From positions 158,267-222,266 of the forward strand of contig JAJEKB010020217.1 in NCBI GenBank assembly GCA_022393335.1: 64,000 bases of DNA, given 5' to 3'. The translations under genes were made by a program, and so were the position numbers. The notes under the pieces are model-generated. The model was given only the letters and a program-made list of their open reading frames with translations. It ran no database searches and was not told the DNA's origin. Shown here piece by piece: positions 1 to 12,813 of the stretch. The stretch comes from Macrotrachela quadricornifera (lineage: Eukaryota > Rotifera > Eurotatoria > Philodinida > Philodinidae). The first letter of the stretch is position 1, and every line of letters begins with the position of its first letter.

Positions 1-1312
1 TTAAAAATATTTAAACAAATAATAGAACATAACTTCAGAATATTTATCAAAATAAAACAGTGATATTAATGTAATTACTATTTTTTCGTTGATTCATAGA
101 GTTCCTAGATATTTGGTCAACGGAATGCACGTAAAATAAATTTTTGATATGAATAATCTGAATTTTAAAAATTCAATTTTTCTGCGGTTTTAGATCTTAC
201 ACGTACAGTGCTTGAAATAAGTAGAAACAACAAGATTTTTTACTTTTTCGGTTATTACTCATAATTTTTATTAATTTATAATCGACATTTCACTTTTCTT
301 GTTTAAATAACCTTATGGTGTTCTTTTAATGTGGCTAGGACTAAAAAAGACTAGAGATTTCACATGCATACACACTTTAGTAAAATTATAGTCATATTTT
401 ATGTTCGTATTTTTTTATTGCGTGAATAAGCGATTCGCAATAATTGAATCATTTAAGACAGTTATAGTACACACAAAACTTGTTATCTTGAGTGTAATGC
501 TAAACTTTAGAAATTAGTAACATCAGTTCGATACATGTAAAAATAGGTAATGTCTAGAAGAAGTTGAAATTAGTCTGAGCACTGAGTCCTGCTACACTTA
601 AATTTCTGATTGCGCCACTAAAACATCAGCCATTCATTCATTGTCCAAAGTGATCTGTGCCAAAGAAAATTCATATTTATTTATATATAACAGACAGAAC
701 GAAAAACACAAAAGAATTTGCTCTCACATGTGTCACTTCGTTTGATGATAGAATGACTAAGATGAATAGCAGTGACGACTTACAAGATAAGTGACTGTTC
801 TTTTTACTATTCTTATTATCTGTTTTTCGCTCATATACATGTCCTTCCACGTCAGAACTACCATTGACAATTGAGAAAACTTTGATTACAACACGGGGAT
901 TAATATGAAGATGCTTAACATAAGGTGAACTGAAACTTTTCTACCTCATGCATTGTCGATTTTGACATAAATTAATAGTTCGTCTACATCTGGAATACGA
1001 ACATTTGTATCATTGTTTCATTTGTATGATGATGCAATTTTTGAAGATAAAAGGATAGATTAGAAAAAAATACAAAATATTAAAGATATCTCACTATTTA
1101 GTCGTTGTTGGACAACATAGATGATGATGTTACATTCTCTTCCATCAACAATAAAGGTGTAAGAACAAATGAATGTAGGTCAAGACACTTTGAATCCCTA
1201 CTCCATAAGAGAAGAATCGTATTTTTTTCGTTCACGTTGTTAAACATAACTTGAAACTTCTCAAATATTTTTCACACTATATCAAATTATAAAAGTGTAT
1301 TAAATTATTTAG
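1..1312. other. 5' intergenic stretch, no gene seen
   Basis: AT-rich sequence with stops in all frames and no open frame resembling a protein. It presumably holds the promoter of the carboxylesterase that starts at 1313, but I could not single out a convincing TATA box or other element. Confidence 0.5.
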
Positions 1313-3025
1313 ATGACTTCTTTTTGGTTCTCAAGTTATATATTAATTTTGATTGTTGTGATTACCACATCTACAAATGTTGGTCTTCAAACTCAGCAAG
1401 GAATCATCTATGGTCGACATACTCAAAGTTCAATTGAATATTTAGGGTACGATAATATTACTCAATCAAATGACTTTTTTTTGTGATTATTCGTTAGAAT
1501 TCAATATGCACAAGTAGTAAGATGGAAACCACCAATTGATCTTGCATCAGAAATGTTTCCAAATGGCTCATTTCAAGCTACATCATTTGGTCCATGTTGT
1601 CCACAACCAAAAACTGATACTTATATTCCTAAACAAGATGAACAATGTCTCTATCTAAATATCTATAAACCAAATGTTCAGTCAAATAATTCATTATTAC
1701 CAGTATTTGTTTGGATACATGGTGGTGCTCATAAAATAGGATGTTCGTCACAAAGTATTCCATTAATATATAATGGTACCAATATGATAGCTCATTCACC
1801 ACCAGATCAACCTGTTATTATCGTTACAATCAATTATCGATTAGGTGCACTAGCTGATATGTTTTTAAAAGAATTAATCGAAGAAGATCCAGAATGGCCT
1901 ACAGCGGGTAATTATATGTACTTAGATATGTTATCGGCACTGCGCTGGATAAAGAAAAATATTCGTGATTATGGCGGTGATCCAAGCAATGTTTCATTGT
2001 TTGGTCAAAGTGCTGGAGGCTTATCTGTTACTGATCTTGGTGCAGTAAGAGGATCAGCTGGTCTTTATCGAACGGCAATAAGTCAATCAGGTTTAAGTTC
2101 ACCTGGAACTTATTCATCTTATTATAATCAGAGTACTGCTCTCAATTATTCAAACTCTATTGTTCAACGTTTGAATTGTACAAATGAAGAAAAAGAACAA
2201 GTTCTTTCATGTATACGCCATTCCTCGATTGAAGATTTATTTCAAATCTATGGTGATTATTATACAAAACCAATAATTGACAATTATTTTTTTCCATTAT
2301 ATCCACCTTTGGCAATTCAGAATGGACAATATAATAATATTAGTCTTATTATGGGTAATAATGATTATGATCTAACACTATGTCTTGACCATCCTGATAT
2401 GAATTATACCGAAGCTTTAGCATTAATAAGTCAATCTGTAGATCATAAATGGATCCCGTCAATTATTGATTATTATCATTTAAAAAATTGTTCAGCTAAT
2501 CGACTAGCTAATAACACACGTTGTTGCAATATCGTCCTTGTAATGGCAACAGATAAACTTTTTGATTGTGATATTCGTCGAATATTCGATGCTTTTTACT
2601 TAAAATATGGTCCACAATACGAACAAAATAAATTATTTTCGTATCATTTAAATTGTTATCCTCAATGTCCTATGGTACCAGAACAGGGTATATGTAGACA
2701 TTCAGCAGAACTTCCATTTGTATTCGGTACAATAAGTGATTTTCATTCGCAAGAATTATTCAATTGTACTTGGGATAATCCAGCACGAATTTTTTCTAAT
2801 AAAATAATTTCACATTGGATTAATATAGCAACAACAGGAAGACCATTGAGTCAATGGCCAAGTTATAATCCATCTTCACCAAAACATTTTCATATTACAC
2901 CTGATCGGGGCTTCGTAACTGAAGTATGGGATAGAAATTGTTCATTTTTTGATGAAATGGAAATGAAAGGAGTTAGGGAAACATTTGGAAATAATCGCTA
3001 CATTATTAAAGAAACTTCTAAATGA
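1313..3025 (+). CDS. Secreted carboxylesterase/cholinesterase-like hydrolase
   Basis: Type-B carboxylesterase of the alpha/beta-hydrolase fold, predicted to hydrolyse carboxylic esters outside the cell. There are two exons, 1313-1446 and 1498-3025; the 51-bp GT-AG intron restores a GIQYAQ segment typical of the family N-terminus, giving 553 residues. A hydrophobic signal peptide covers about residues 1-22. The oxyanion-hole motif WIHGGA and the nucleophile elbow FGQSAGG (Ser about 216) are present, and the catalytic histidine lies in the CRHSAELPFVFG segment. At the usual Asp/Glu position the sequence is NNDYDL, so the acid would be Asp and the usual following Gly is absent. Many N-X-S/T sites suggest heavy glycosylation. 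No C-terminal membrane segment or GPI-like tail is visible. An AATAAA lies at 3064. Substrate cannot be told; acetylcholinesterase is not supported. Confidence 0.88.
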
Positions 3026-3665
3026 TGTTTATTGTTTTATGTATTGATTGTTTTTATTTTACTAATAAAAGACTAATATTTAAAATAAAATTTTGACACA
3101 ATATTTAAACTATCAAAAAAACATATATTAACATCGAATTATTCTTCTCCTTTCCATTAATATCACGTTTTAATGTTTCATTACATACTAAAATAAGATA
3201 TGCCACATGTCTCACACCCAACAACACATTTTTTCGTTTGTTTTCACCAAATATGAATTTTGTCAAAGAAAATTTTTTGAAGATGAAGTTCGTCCAATTC
3301 ATTATTCTCGAATGAATTAAACGAGCAAAAACCCGGTATCTAAGTGGAATATGATTGATTTCGCATATGACAATGATGTTTGCAGGTAATAAGTCTATCA
3401 TATCTAATTTGATAATTAATAAGTCAATTCCTACACATTATGATTCTTACGTTCATCTTCAAAAATAAATGATAAAAATACGTACACTATTTGTGAAAAC
3501 CATTGAATTGAAAGAAAAGTATCAGATTAGATCATTAATATTCTTAACTTAAATTTGATGAGTATATGACAAAAAAAAATAACAGTTCAAATATTGTTAT
3601 ATTATTATTTGTTCAGAAATATAATTATATATAAGTAAAAAATACTAGTAGACTATTGTATCATT

Positions 3666-5001
3666 TTAAGTCGTATAACGTTTTGCAATATCTCTTTGTC
3701 GATATAAGACATGCCGTATATGATCATATTGATTATAGGATAATAGATCCTTGATTTCAACTAACTAACTATCAAATTGATCATTAGTAATTGCTGCAAA
3801 ACGATTGAGAGTTTTTTTTATTAATTTAAAATCTGATATTGAGAGTCGACTGATTTATTGTTGAGTCGATTGGATCAAATTTAATTACGATCAGATGATT
3901 ACTACGAAACTTGCAAGCAATAAGGCTTACGATATTAAGTTTACCCATACCAAGGTAGAAAGCATGATCGATGAGATTTATGTTTAATTTTGTAGTACCG
4001 TCGTTGATATCCGGTGAATTTGGCATAATAATTGAAATATTTCGTTGATTACGATCTACATTCTGTATTATATGATCGAATAAATTCATACGTCCCATTA
4101 TTGAATCATTCAATAAATTTTTCCTTATCATCTTTGGTATTTCCATGAATGTCAATATTTTTTCATTTTTTTGATTAACATCGGTATACAAAGCAAGCAG
4201 ATTGTTTTGATATGTTGCAATTTGTACCTCAGTGGCAGGCAAACCGAGTACACGTCCTAAAGCATAGACTAACCATTTATTGGCAGCACATAATGAATGT
4301 CCTTGTATTTTGTCTGAAATTCGTTGATCATAAGGATCACGCATTCATACAGATAATTTTGTCGAAAAGACTTATCATTTGAGTTAATTTTAATTTTGTA
4401 TCAGAATTTTCTGCGAATAAAATAAAGTCATTTTGATCCAGATCTGCCATTGAAGAACTCATTTGTTTGAAGAATTGATGTGATAGAACTGAAGCGTCAT
4501 GTGTTTCTTCCGTGATGTTATTTCTTAAAGGAGTAACAACAGATTGTACATGGCCTCTTTTGTTTTGTGAAATAAGATTCGATGACTGTGACTTAGTTAT
4601 TTAAGGTAAACTGTTCGATAATAATTAGTTATTTTTTCTAGATTTAATTTTAGTGCTATGACATCTTTTCTTAAACATTCAATATCATTTTGCAAATGAC
4701 CGTTCTGATCAAACTCTAATCTATTTGCCATGATCATTATTTGCTTTATCGAATTTTGTTCATATTCATGAATGAGATCATGTAATTTTTGTTGTATTAT
4801 ATTGGCTCTTTTTTCAATATTGTTTAATTTCATTTTGAATTCATCAATTTTTCTTATTAAATCTAATGAAATGTTTGTTGATAGTTGTAATATAAATAAC
4901 TTCAATTTTTAATTCAATAAACTTTCAGTGTGCATCACATGCTCAAAACGCTCTTGCAATTTTCTTAGATGCTCCAAATATCCAGACATAGAGGAATCCA
5001 T
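3666..5001 (-). pseudogene. Decayed coiled-coil plus HipA-like kinase-fold gene
   Basis: Coding-like sequence runs from an ATG at 5001 to a stop at 3666 but is broken repeatedly. An in-frame TAA sits at 4909-4911. The frame ends near 4600 and coding resumes in another frame, a further frame change occurs near 4345, and another stop lies close to the 3' end. The N-terminal part is a charged, Leu/Ile-rich coiled coil (4600-4905). The C-terminal part (3826-4344) has a segment like LGRVLGLPATEVQI, then FDHIIQNVDRNQRNI and NLIDHAF. This order recalls the HipA-like / PI3K-like kinase fold: a Leu-Gly-Leu-Pro strand, a catalytic D-x-x-x-x-N and a metal-binding I-D-H. HipA-type domains are mainly bacterial, so horizontal origin is possible but not shown. 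The family assignment is tentative; that the gene is broken is well supported. Confidence 0.55.
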
Positions 5002-5888
5002 CACTATTTATCAATATGACGTTATGCAAAGAGATGCGTACTTATTGACTTGACATCATTCATATAAATTTTTTACACATAATAGATTCAACGTTATATA
5101 TTTACGATTACTTAGATCACAAGTATTGGAGACAGTCAAAAGACTATTACATAATATAATCGACGAACCAATTATTTTTGTAATCCATCGTAATGATTAA
5201 ACAGACTTGAAGTATCAATTCTCAAGATTATATTCCTATATCCACATGTAATGTAGAGATTTTACAACAAAAATTTTTGGTTTGAAATCTGATTTTATAT
5301 AATTAGATCAGGATTTAGAATGATCATATTACTCTGAAAATTTTTTTAAGAAAAAGCTTCTTTGAAAACATATATGTATCCTTACACTCAATCTAAAAAT
5401 TCTTTTATACAAAAACTGAACAATAAATGTATTGATGTAGAGAATATGAATACAGAATAATCAATGAAAATTCTTATGAGTGATCTATTATATAATATAG
5501 TTATTGCTTCTACCTTTATTTCATATATATTCATTAATATAAAAAGATTAGAACGGAACAAGTTGATAAAAGGAGTATGAATTGTTCAAATTATGCAATA
5601 TCTTTTTTTTGTAGATATTTTTCATTTGTTAATAAAGTTGATATCAGAAAACTTTTACAAATTGCATCGCAAGTTCTAAGTTATGAACAGGCACAACTTT
5701 GAAGACAATATGAAATTTTTCGAAGTAGTTGACCGTATTTTTGGAGATAGATAGCAAGAACACTAAATACTTCTCTATAATCAGGTAAAAAAACGAGCTT
5801 TTGATATTACAATCGGATAAACATATTCTCTTTTTTTCAATAAAGTGGCTTTTCGGTCACTTAACCTTTTGATCGGAGTTTTTTTAGT
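5002..5888. other. Gene-free spacer
   Basis: About 0.9 kb between the broken HipA-like gene and the 3' end of the Nudix gene. I see only AT-rich sequence with dense stops. Confidence 0.5.
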
Positions 5889-6740
5889 CTAACAAAATAA
5901 ACGAATATATGCAGTTAAAGCAGCATGACATCCTGGATTGATTGGTATTGGCGTATTCGAAGAGTTTAAAAGATCTGAAATTTTATCAATAGGCCAAAAT
6001 TTTAATTCCGTAGTTTCATATGCTTCAGATTGTGTTTGCAAATTATAACGTTGTTGTAATTCACTTGATGTCGTTGTTGTTCTAAGATAAAAGTTAAAAA
6101 CTGGTCGACCATAATGTTTGATGCTTCGCATAACATTAATAACATAAAAATCCGAATTAATAAGAAGACTATTTCTATCAACATTTGTTTCATTAACACA
6201 TTCAGCAATAGCTGATGAAATAATTTCCTTAATAATATTTTCATTAGTATATTCTTTTAGATTTTTTGGTTCAGCATGGCCACCAGGTATATCATACGTA
6301 TTTGGCAGATCAGCACAAGCAGAACTTCGTTTAATTAAAACAGTACAATTATCAGATGTTATAAGAACACATGCAACACCAAGTGGATGTGCTAAATGAT
6401 CTTCTGTTATATACTGACGAATATCTTGTGATATATCATGTTGTTGAGTACAAATAAACGATTTGTAATCAGTTAAACCCAAATTAAGAATAAGTTCAGT
6501 TGAATTATCTTCATTATTAGTTTTTGTTTCAACTGAATGTAAACGAAATTTCGATTCATTAAACAAAACTCTTTTTCGTTTAGTATCATTTACTAAATCA
6601 TTCCATCTATCATCTAGCTTTTTTTGAATATCACTTGGTAATGATTTAGCATTATATAATTCAGGATTGAAATTAACTTTAAATTCATTGAATTTTAATG
6701 GTCTTTGTAAATTTGAAAGGTCAATCCATGAGGCTGACAT
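5889..6740 (-). CDS. NUDT22: NUDT22-like Nudix hydrolase
   Basis: Single-exon gene of 283 residues, close to the length of vertebrate NUDT22 (about 300), a Nudix enzyme that cleaves UDP-glucose/UDP-galactose to UMP and sugar phosphate. Features shared with that family in order: FNESKFRLHS (about 60-69), LNLGLTDYKSF (85-95), a HPLGVACVLI strand (118-127), IPGGHAEP (151-158), then a divergent Nudix helix KEIISSAIAEC (171-181) in place of the canonical REUXEE, and a C-terminal NPGCHAALTAYIRL helix. The degenerate Nudix box is itself a feature of NUDT22-type proteins, so it is not taken as decay. No signal peptide or membrane segment is seen, consistent with a cytosolic enzyme. The ATG at 6740 is followed directly by family-like sequence. 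Confident as Nudix, fairly confident as NUDT22 type. Confidence 0.85.
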   Translation of the reverse strand: MSASWIDLSNLQRPLKFNEFKVNFNPELYNAKSLPSDIQKKLDDRWNDLVNDTKRKRVLFNESKFRLHSVETKTNNEDNSTELILNLGLTDYKSFICTQQHDISQDIRQYITEDHLAHPLGVACVLITSDNCTVLIKRSSACADLPNTYDIPGGHAEPKNLKEYTNENIIKEIISSAIAECVNETNVDRNSLLINSDFYVINVMRSIKHYGRPVFNFYLRTTTTSSELQQRYNLQTQSEAYETTELKFWPIDKISDLLNSSNTPIPINPGCHAALTAYIRLFC

Positions 6741-9310
6741 GTAAATGCCCTTGGTAAGTAAGTTATAATAATAAGTTAAAAGAATCCAACCACTTAAATG
6801 GAATAATCGATAACATTATAGAGGTACATCAAATCGTGTAATGGCGATTGGATTTAGCATGCAAATCTAAAAAATATCATGAGCCTTATAAAACAGTTCA
6901 AGTGTCAATGGATAAACCAGTTTAAACGTTTAAGCAAAATAATTGTAAAATGAACGCTTCAAATATCTTCCCGAAGCGTCTTAATTTTTTTGGAGTAGAA
7001 AAGTAGCCGTGAATAGAGAATAAACATTTGAAAAATAGAATCCGCTTGATTTGGCCAGCAAGCAGTAAATCAAATTTAATTCAATCGTTCATAAATAGTT
7101 TTAGCTGTTTATGATCATTAGACATAATAATAATAAAAATCAAGAATTCAAATATTTCATAAATGAACTTGTTAATGATAATTTCAGAATGTAAAATATA
7201 AGAATAAGTAAGAAAGGATAAGACAATGAAAAATGAAAGTTCAATATCATTTTTACCGTATAAGAATGACAATTTAATACTGTATATTAAGTTTTAAGAA
7301 ACTTCTTTTCTATATAGTCCTCAAAAGAATGGAACACTCTATTTTTCTTTTAAATAAATACTAGTGAATATTTATATATTAACTTTTAATACAAACAAGA
7401 TAGAGAATTGCGGTTTTTACCATTAAACAGAAAAGATAAAGATGCATCGAATTATATATTGTAGATTTTTCTAATATTGATTTTTGAAGTATTTTTAATC
7501 AAGGTTCTTTCACAAAAATTGCTAGAAAATTATATTAAATGCTCGACTAGAATACATATTCTTCATCTCAGCCTTATGAATTTCGTAGATCTTCAATTAG
7601 TAGTTTGAATCTACAGTTGATATTAAGAAATTCACCGTCAACAGCCTACCAGATAGGTTTTTTCTTGAAAAGGTCCATTAAAAACCTTACAAAAAGAGAT
7701 TAGGTATTCTTATAATACACGACTCGATGCGCTTTCATCTTCTCTTTTAAAAATTAGATTAGTTGAAGTATAATTAAATAGCATAGAAAAAAAGAGCGTT
7801 CTTTTTTCTATTAGACCATATAGAAAGAAAGTTTCTTAAAGCTTAATCTTGAGTATTAAATTATCACTCTCACTAATTTTGGATTGCCCTAAGTATAATC
7901 ATCATGTTTTGATAGTATCAGACCAAATTGTCGTTCGTTCGCAATATTTAAATCAACTAAAGTAAAAATGCGCATCATAAGTACATAAACAAAAATCCTT
8001 TTTTGTACGATTTAGATAAAGTATGTCGATGAAAAGTAACGAAATGTGATAGGATAAGAATAGAAAAACATAGATTGTATGATTTATATGAACAAATGAT
8101 TGCAAAAAGGTTTAAGCTAGTCTATTTCTTTTAAACTTCCAGTCAAAGTATTGAATTCATATTGAAGAAGAGAATGATAATCAATGTCATGCGATTGTTT
8201 TTTTTGAAATATGAATAATCAGATTAGACTAGACATTGCATTAAAAACTATCACATACATCATACCCACTAAAATAAAAAAAATAATAAAAATATTTTGA
8301 TTTAATTTCAAGATTTAATAATAAGAATTTACATGTTCGATTATATATTAAATTTTGAATATATGAAAAATTGACATGTGATAAAACAAATCGAATAAAG
8401 TAATTAAAATAAATAAAAAATATGAAATATTCTAAAAAATTCAAAGATTTTAACTAAAATCTCGTTTAATGATAAATAAAACTATATAATACTTTTTATT
8501 TGCACATTATTATGTGTGTCAAAATATATGCCCATACTTGCTATCTTGAGAGAATAGAAGAGAAATTGATTCTAACACTATATATGACTCATCAGACTAT
8601 CGCAGAGGTTAGTAAAAATTAATCTTATTCTTTCGAATGCTGATCTATTGATTATTTTATATATCAATTGATATCATATAAAATACAATGATCTCAAAAT
8701 AATAATGAAAGTTATTATAGAAGGAAAAAAAACATGATTATTTTATTTTACCATAGAGGTTATTTTTATAAAATAAAATAAAATCACATGAATAGTGAAA
8801 AATAAATATTTAGACTTTGGATTAAGACATTCTTTAAAATACATTTATAAGTTAATTAAATGATAATTCGAGTCATTATTATTATATTTTGAACTACTTT
8901 TTAAAAAGTTGTTAATTTAATTAATAATATGTATAATAAAATTTTGAATATATAAAAATATATGATAATAATATCGATTTTGTAAAACGTTAAATATTTA
9001 TTGTCAAAATAACTTTAAGATAATACTTTTTAATCTTCATTTTTTCTTCAATTCAAAATATTAATTATCGAAATCATAGATATTTATTTCACCTAATATG
9101 TTCATTAATAAATACTATAGGATACATTATTAACGTTCAGTATTTAATAATAAATAACTAGTATGTATAAGAACATTCCAATGAATAATCATATGTCGTA
9201 TTCACATTGAAAGAATAGAAAAACATATAATATAATCACTTCTAGGGTCATTCTATGTTTTCAACTATATTTAAGAAAGAATATGCATAAGAAGAGAGAG
9301 AGAAAACAAA
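6741..9310. other. 2.6-kb gene-free, very AT-rich stretch
   Basis: No plausible coding frame. A short imperfect inverted repeat of AT-rich arms is visible around 8735-8790. The right end presumably contains the promoter of the gene starting at 9411. Confidence 0.5.
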
Positions 9311-9320
9311 GAGTGTAATA

Positions 9321-9328
9321 TATATAAA
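9321..9328 (+). promoter_or_regulatory. Candidate TATA box
   Basis: TATATAAA about 90 bp upstream of the ATG at 9411 and preceded by a purine-rich GAGAGAG run. Position and sequence suit a core promoter, but in DNA this AT-rich the motif is weak evidence alone. Confidence 0.35.
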
Positions 9329-9410
9329 CAGATGTGACACACAATATGTATATTCATTTTCATCGTATTATCAAAACTATACACACGTATATACATTTGA
9401 GTGTATAATT

Positions 9411-9998
9411 ATGGCTCGTGTAATTCAAGCAATATATATTATGCTTTTATTAGGAATGATTTCGAGTTGGCCAATTCCATGGGTAATCGAACAACGTATA
9501 CCAATAACTCTCTATCATACATCTATTGAAGAAAGTTCAAGTCCATCAATGTTTAATGGTATGAATAGAATGATGTTCAATATGCAAGAACGTCTTGGAC
9601 GAATGTTTGGTTGGCCATCACATCAAATGGATATTGATGATGATAATGATTATAATTCAATGGATGATGAAGAAACTTTTGATTCTGTTGAAAATGTAAT
9701 GTATAATGAAAAGAAATTACCTAGTGGTGGTGATTTAACCAATACTCGAAGAAGATTAGATAGTGTTGAACCTGTTTGTACAACAACTACAGATGCACCA
9801 GCAGTTGTTTCACCAAGAAAAACTCGACGAAAGAAAGTACGTACTACACAAACAACAACATGTATTAAAGAATTAATTATCGATGGACAAAAACATATGT
9901 CAGAAGAAAGAACTACTATTGATGATAAAGGTGTAGTGATTAAACAAAGTAGAATTTATAATTCAATGCCTGTGGATATCGATCAAAACAAGGAATAA
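9411..9998 (+). CDS. Small secreted protein of unknown function
   Basis: I do not recognise this 195-residue, single-exon protein. It opens with a clear signal peptide (residues about 1-21, MARVIQAIYIMLLLGMISSW). A Met-rich segment follows around 44-65, then a strongly acidic Asp/Glu run (about 70-95), then a Thr-rich part with a basic KTRRKKVR patch (about 136-143). The C-terminal 45 residues (CIKELIIDGQ onward) look like a small beta-rich unit. Only two cysteines remain after the signal peptide. A TATA-like box lies 90 bp upstream and an AATAAA about 100 bp after the stop at 10099, so the transcription unit looks complete. The coding bias and intact frame argue that it is real. It may be an extracellular mineral- or matrix-binding protein because of the acidic run, but that is a guess. 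Confidence 0.7.
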   Translation: MARVIQAIYIMLLLGMISSWPIPWVIEQRIPITLYHTSIEESSSPSMFNGMNRMMFNMQERLGRMFGWPSHQMDIDDDNDYNSMDDEETFDSVENVMYNEKKLPSGGDLTNTRRRLDSVEPVCTTTTDAPAVVSPRKTRRKKVRTTQTTTCIKELIIDGQKHMSEERTTIDDKGVVIKQSRIYNSMPVDIDQNKE

Positions 9999-10099
9999 TT
10001 AATAATATATATTATTAGAACTGATATTCGTTTCGTTTTTTATGAAAAAAAAACACGTTTTTTTTTATTGATTTAAAGATAGTTTTTCAAAACGTTTTA

Positions 10100-10984
10100 A
10101 TAAAAAGATTAAAAAAGTTATTGTATAAAAAAATTAAATTTCTGCTTTAAATTGATTGTAATGTAAAATTAATAGTGAATGACGTTGAAATCATATGAAA
10201 GCACAATGGCATTTTTGCACTTCGCTCTTTTTTTTTAGCTTTGTTTTGTTTATCTATTTCTTTCTCTTATTTTTTTAGATTTAGAGCTTGTACTTCACAG
10301 TCATTCTTTATCTTATTGCCTGATGAGTAGTTTTTTTCTCATATTAGTTTCCAGACATTTTCATACACGAGACATATTATATTTAGTATAATTTACTTTA
10401 ATCTTAATGAGAAAAACATCAGCAGTAATTTTTGATACAATACTATAATTTGGAACATATTTTCTAACTTTTTCATTTATTCACTTTTGTCAAATGAAAG
10501 GTTATTTACAATGTCTTGTCTAGATCAAATAATTCTTATTATCAAGGATAGAATTTATGATCGTATTAAACTTTTCCAGAACGTGAAATTAACAATAGAT
10601 GATAAAAACTAGACGTTGTTGTGAAAAATAAATTTCATAATTAATAGAAAGACGTAAAACATTCTATGATTATTATTTACACGCAAGAAAAAGTAAATAT
10701 TTCTATGATTATAAATAGCTTATTCAAAAAATGGTTCTTCTTGAAGTTATTTTTATCGATGAAAAATAAAAAAATAAATAGAGAATAGTTTTGTAGACGC
10801 AGTTCAATCAAAACATATTTCATCTCGGTTCGTTTCGATACAAAATAAAACTATTTTGTTTTGTTTACGAAATCTCTAACAAAATATTTTTGTTTTATAC
10901 TTGAAAGATGCCAGATACACTTTTATTTGTTCTTTTTTTTCTTTTTCAAATTCTGACGTATAATCAACTCCGACTCTGAAAGCC
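10100..10984. other. Gene-free spacer
   Basis: Sequence after the poly(A) signal of the preceding gene; no coding frame or recognisable repeat seen. Confidence 0.45.
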
Positions 10985-11217
10985 ATTATAATAATTTTTG
11001 TATTATAATTCTTTTGACATCATGTATTGAAACTGTTCCAGCATCATAGGGTATTTGCTAAGTTGGATAGGCCGCTGTTGTTGTTGCTTGTTATGCAATG
11101 ACTGGTGCTGTTTTCGGCACTGTCACTGCTGAAGTTGGCATACCAGCTGCCATATTGGCTTGTAACATTACCTTTGGAAAATGTTCAGCTGCTTGTGCAG
11201 TTGCAGTATTACTTTAA
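10985..11217 (+). pseudogene. Dead copy of the Ala/Gly/Cys-rich peptide gene
   Basis: Clearly homologous at nucleotide level to the intact gene at 12814-13068 from the end of its signal peptide to its stop codon. Long shared stretches include GGTGCTGTTTTCGGCACT and CCAGCTGCCATATTGGCTTG. Read in the homologous frame it has three internal stops (11047, 11059 and 11068) and has lost a recognisable initiator and signal-peptide start. The C-terminal half is otherwise well preserved (VACYAM, TGAVFGTVTAE, AAILACN, FGKCSAAC), including a cysteine (GKCSAAC) that the intact copy has as Phe (GKFSAAC). This suggests the duplicate derives from a related paralogue rather than a very recent copy. Confidence 0.85.
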
Positions 11218-12790
11218 AAAAGTTTATCTATTAGTAGTAGATCTCAGTTTTCTATTGATTTTCTTTCATGAAATGAAAGTTCATACTATATCTGTAGATA
11301 TTTTCAATTATAATTTATATCTATTTGTCATGTGCTCTGCACATGATACATTCTTTTCTCTCTCATGTTTATTTGTTTCCATTCACATTCCTCTCACTTG
11401 TCTTTTTGCTTCTCTTCGATTGTTTGTTGCTCTGAGTCAGTGAGGATGTGTTGGAACGCATGCATACATCAGAAAAGGCGCTGGCAGCGGTAGATATATA
11501 TTGTTCTGTTCTTGTGTGTATTTTCGGTGGTGTGCTTACATTCTTTTTTGTTTGGTTTTGGTTCGGTTATGGAATAAAGCTTTCATTCTTCACACTATTA
11601 GGCACATAAAATCTTTGTGAGAAAAAAATTAGTTCTTACGTTTATGAATAAAAATTTGGAAGTTTTGATAAAATACTACCAGTTAATATCATGTCAGATA
11701 CAACAGAGACAATTCACTAAAGTTGATTATTTTTTAGAGATATGATTATACATTCATCAATGAAATGATTTGTATGTTATATCTATTTATGTTTATGGTA
11801 AGAGATAGTTTTTTATCTTTAGTTTAACAGAAAAATAAAAAAATACTTAACTTTACTTGCATTATTTTAAAATAAAATAAAGATAAAGTATTATTCTTAG
11901 TCTTCAATGTTTATTGGAAAAAAACCCAGAGAACAAAAAAAATATTATTGTTACTATGTCGACTCTTTTCTTTTCGCTTCACCTACATCCTTTTTCTTAC
12001 GCGGCGATGCTATAAATAAGCGCTGCTTGCCTTGGTTTATTTATTTCATCCAGATTCATAATCAAGTAAGGACCATAATTTATCTCAGTTGATTAGTTAT
12101 CACGAAATTTTCAGCTTCTGATAATGTATATGTATTTCATCCATATTAAATTAATCCTTATTTAAAAAAAACTATATTTTTGAGAAATAGATATGAAACA
12201 TTTTACTACTGTTTCTTATTTTAAACATTAATTTACACAGGGGAAAATTAGACTTCTAGATGATGGAGCTTGTGGAACGTTTAATTGTTAGGATCTGTCA
12301 GTTGCAAGGATCCTTCCTCCAAAATCATAGGAATCAGCTGTCTGATAGTATAGTGTTCAATATCTCCTAATACCCTTGTAGTTTCGTCACAAAATCTATA
12401 TAGATAGATAAGAGAATGAGTAAAAACAGGATAAGATGCAAAATAAATTTAAGATGAATTAAATTGTCGAAGTTCATAAAAATAAATTAAAATGAATCAG
12501 TGAATGTATCATATTTAGAATAGAAATATGAAAATGTTCTATGAATATAATTAGTTAAAGAACAATAAAGAGAAAAATAAGGACATGCTTCGTTTCTACA
12601 TTACAGCCTTTACAAGAGTAACAACCTACTTTTTAATTGTTCGTTGACATTAACACAGCATTGTTTTGCAATATACTATTATTCTCTATTTACTAAACAG
12701 AGGTTAAATTGAAGAATTTTATTTTTATCTTAAAAGACATTCAACAATTCATATTACCAGATAAATTGTTGCTTTCATTATTCTTTTAAT
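11218..12790. other. Gene-free spacer between the two peptide-gene copies
   Basis: No supported gene. Short open frames here look random. The distal end has a pyrimidine-rich run ending in TTTGTAG just before the intact peptide gene. Confidence 0.45.
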
Positions 12791-12813
12791 TTGTAGATGT
12801 ATTAAAATATCAA

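Noticed and set aside
3105..3401. 98-codon minus-strand open frame next to the carboxylesterase 3' end
   Set aside because: Composition is somewhat protein-like, but there are no recognisable motifs, no flanking exons, and it overlaps the likely 3' region of the carboxylesterase; not enough to call a gene.
11105..11443. 112-codon plus-strand open frame
   Set aside because: It is an out-of-frame reading of the dead Ala/Gly/Cys peptide copy continuing into random sequence.
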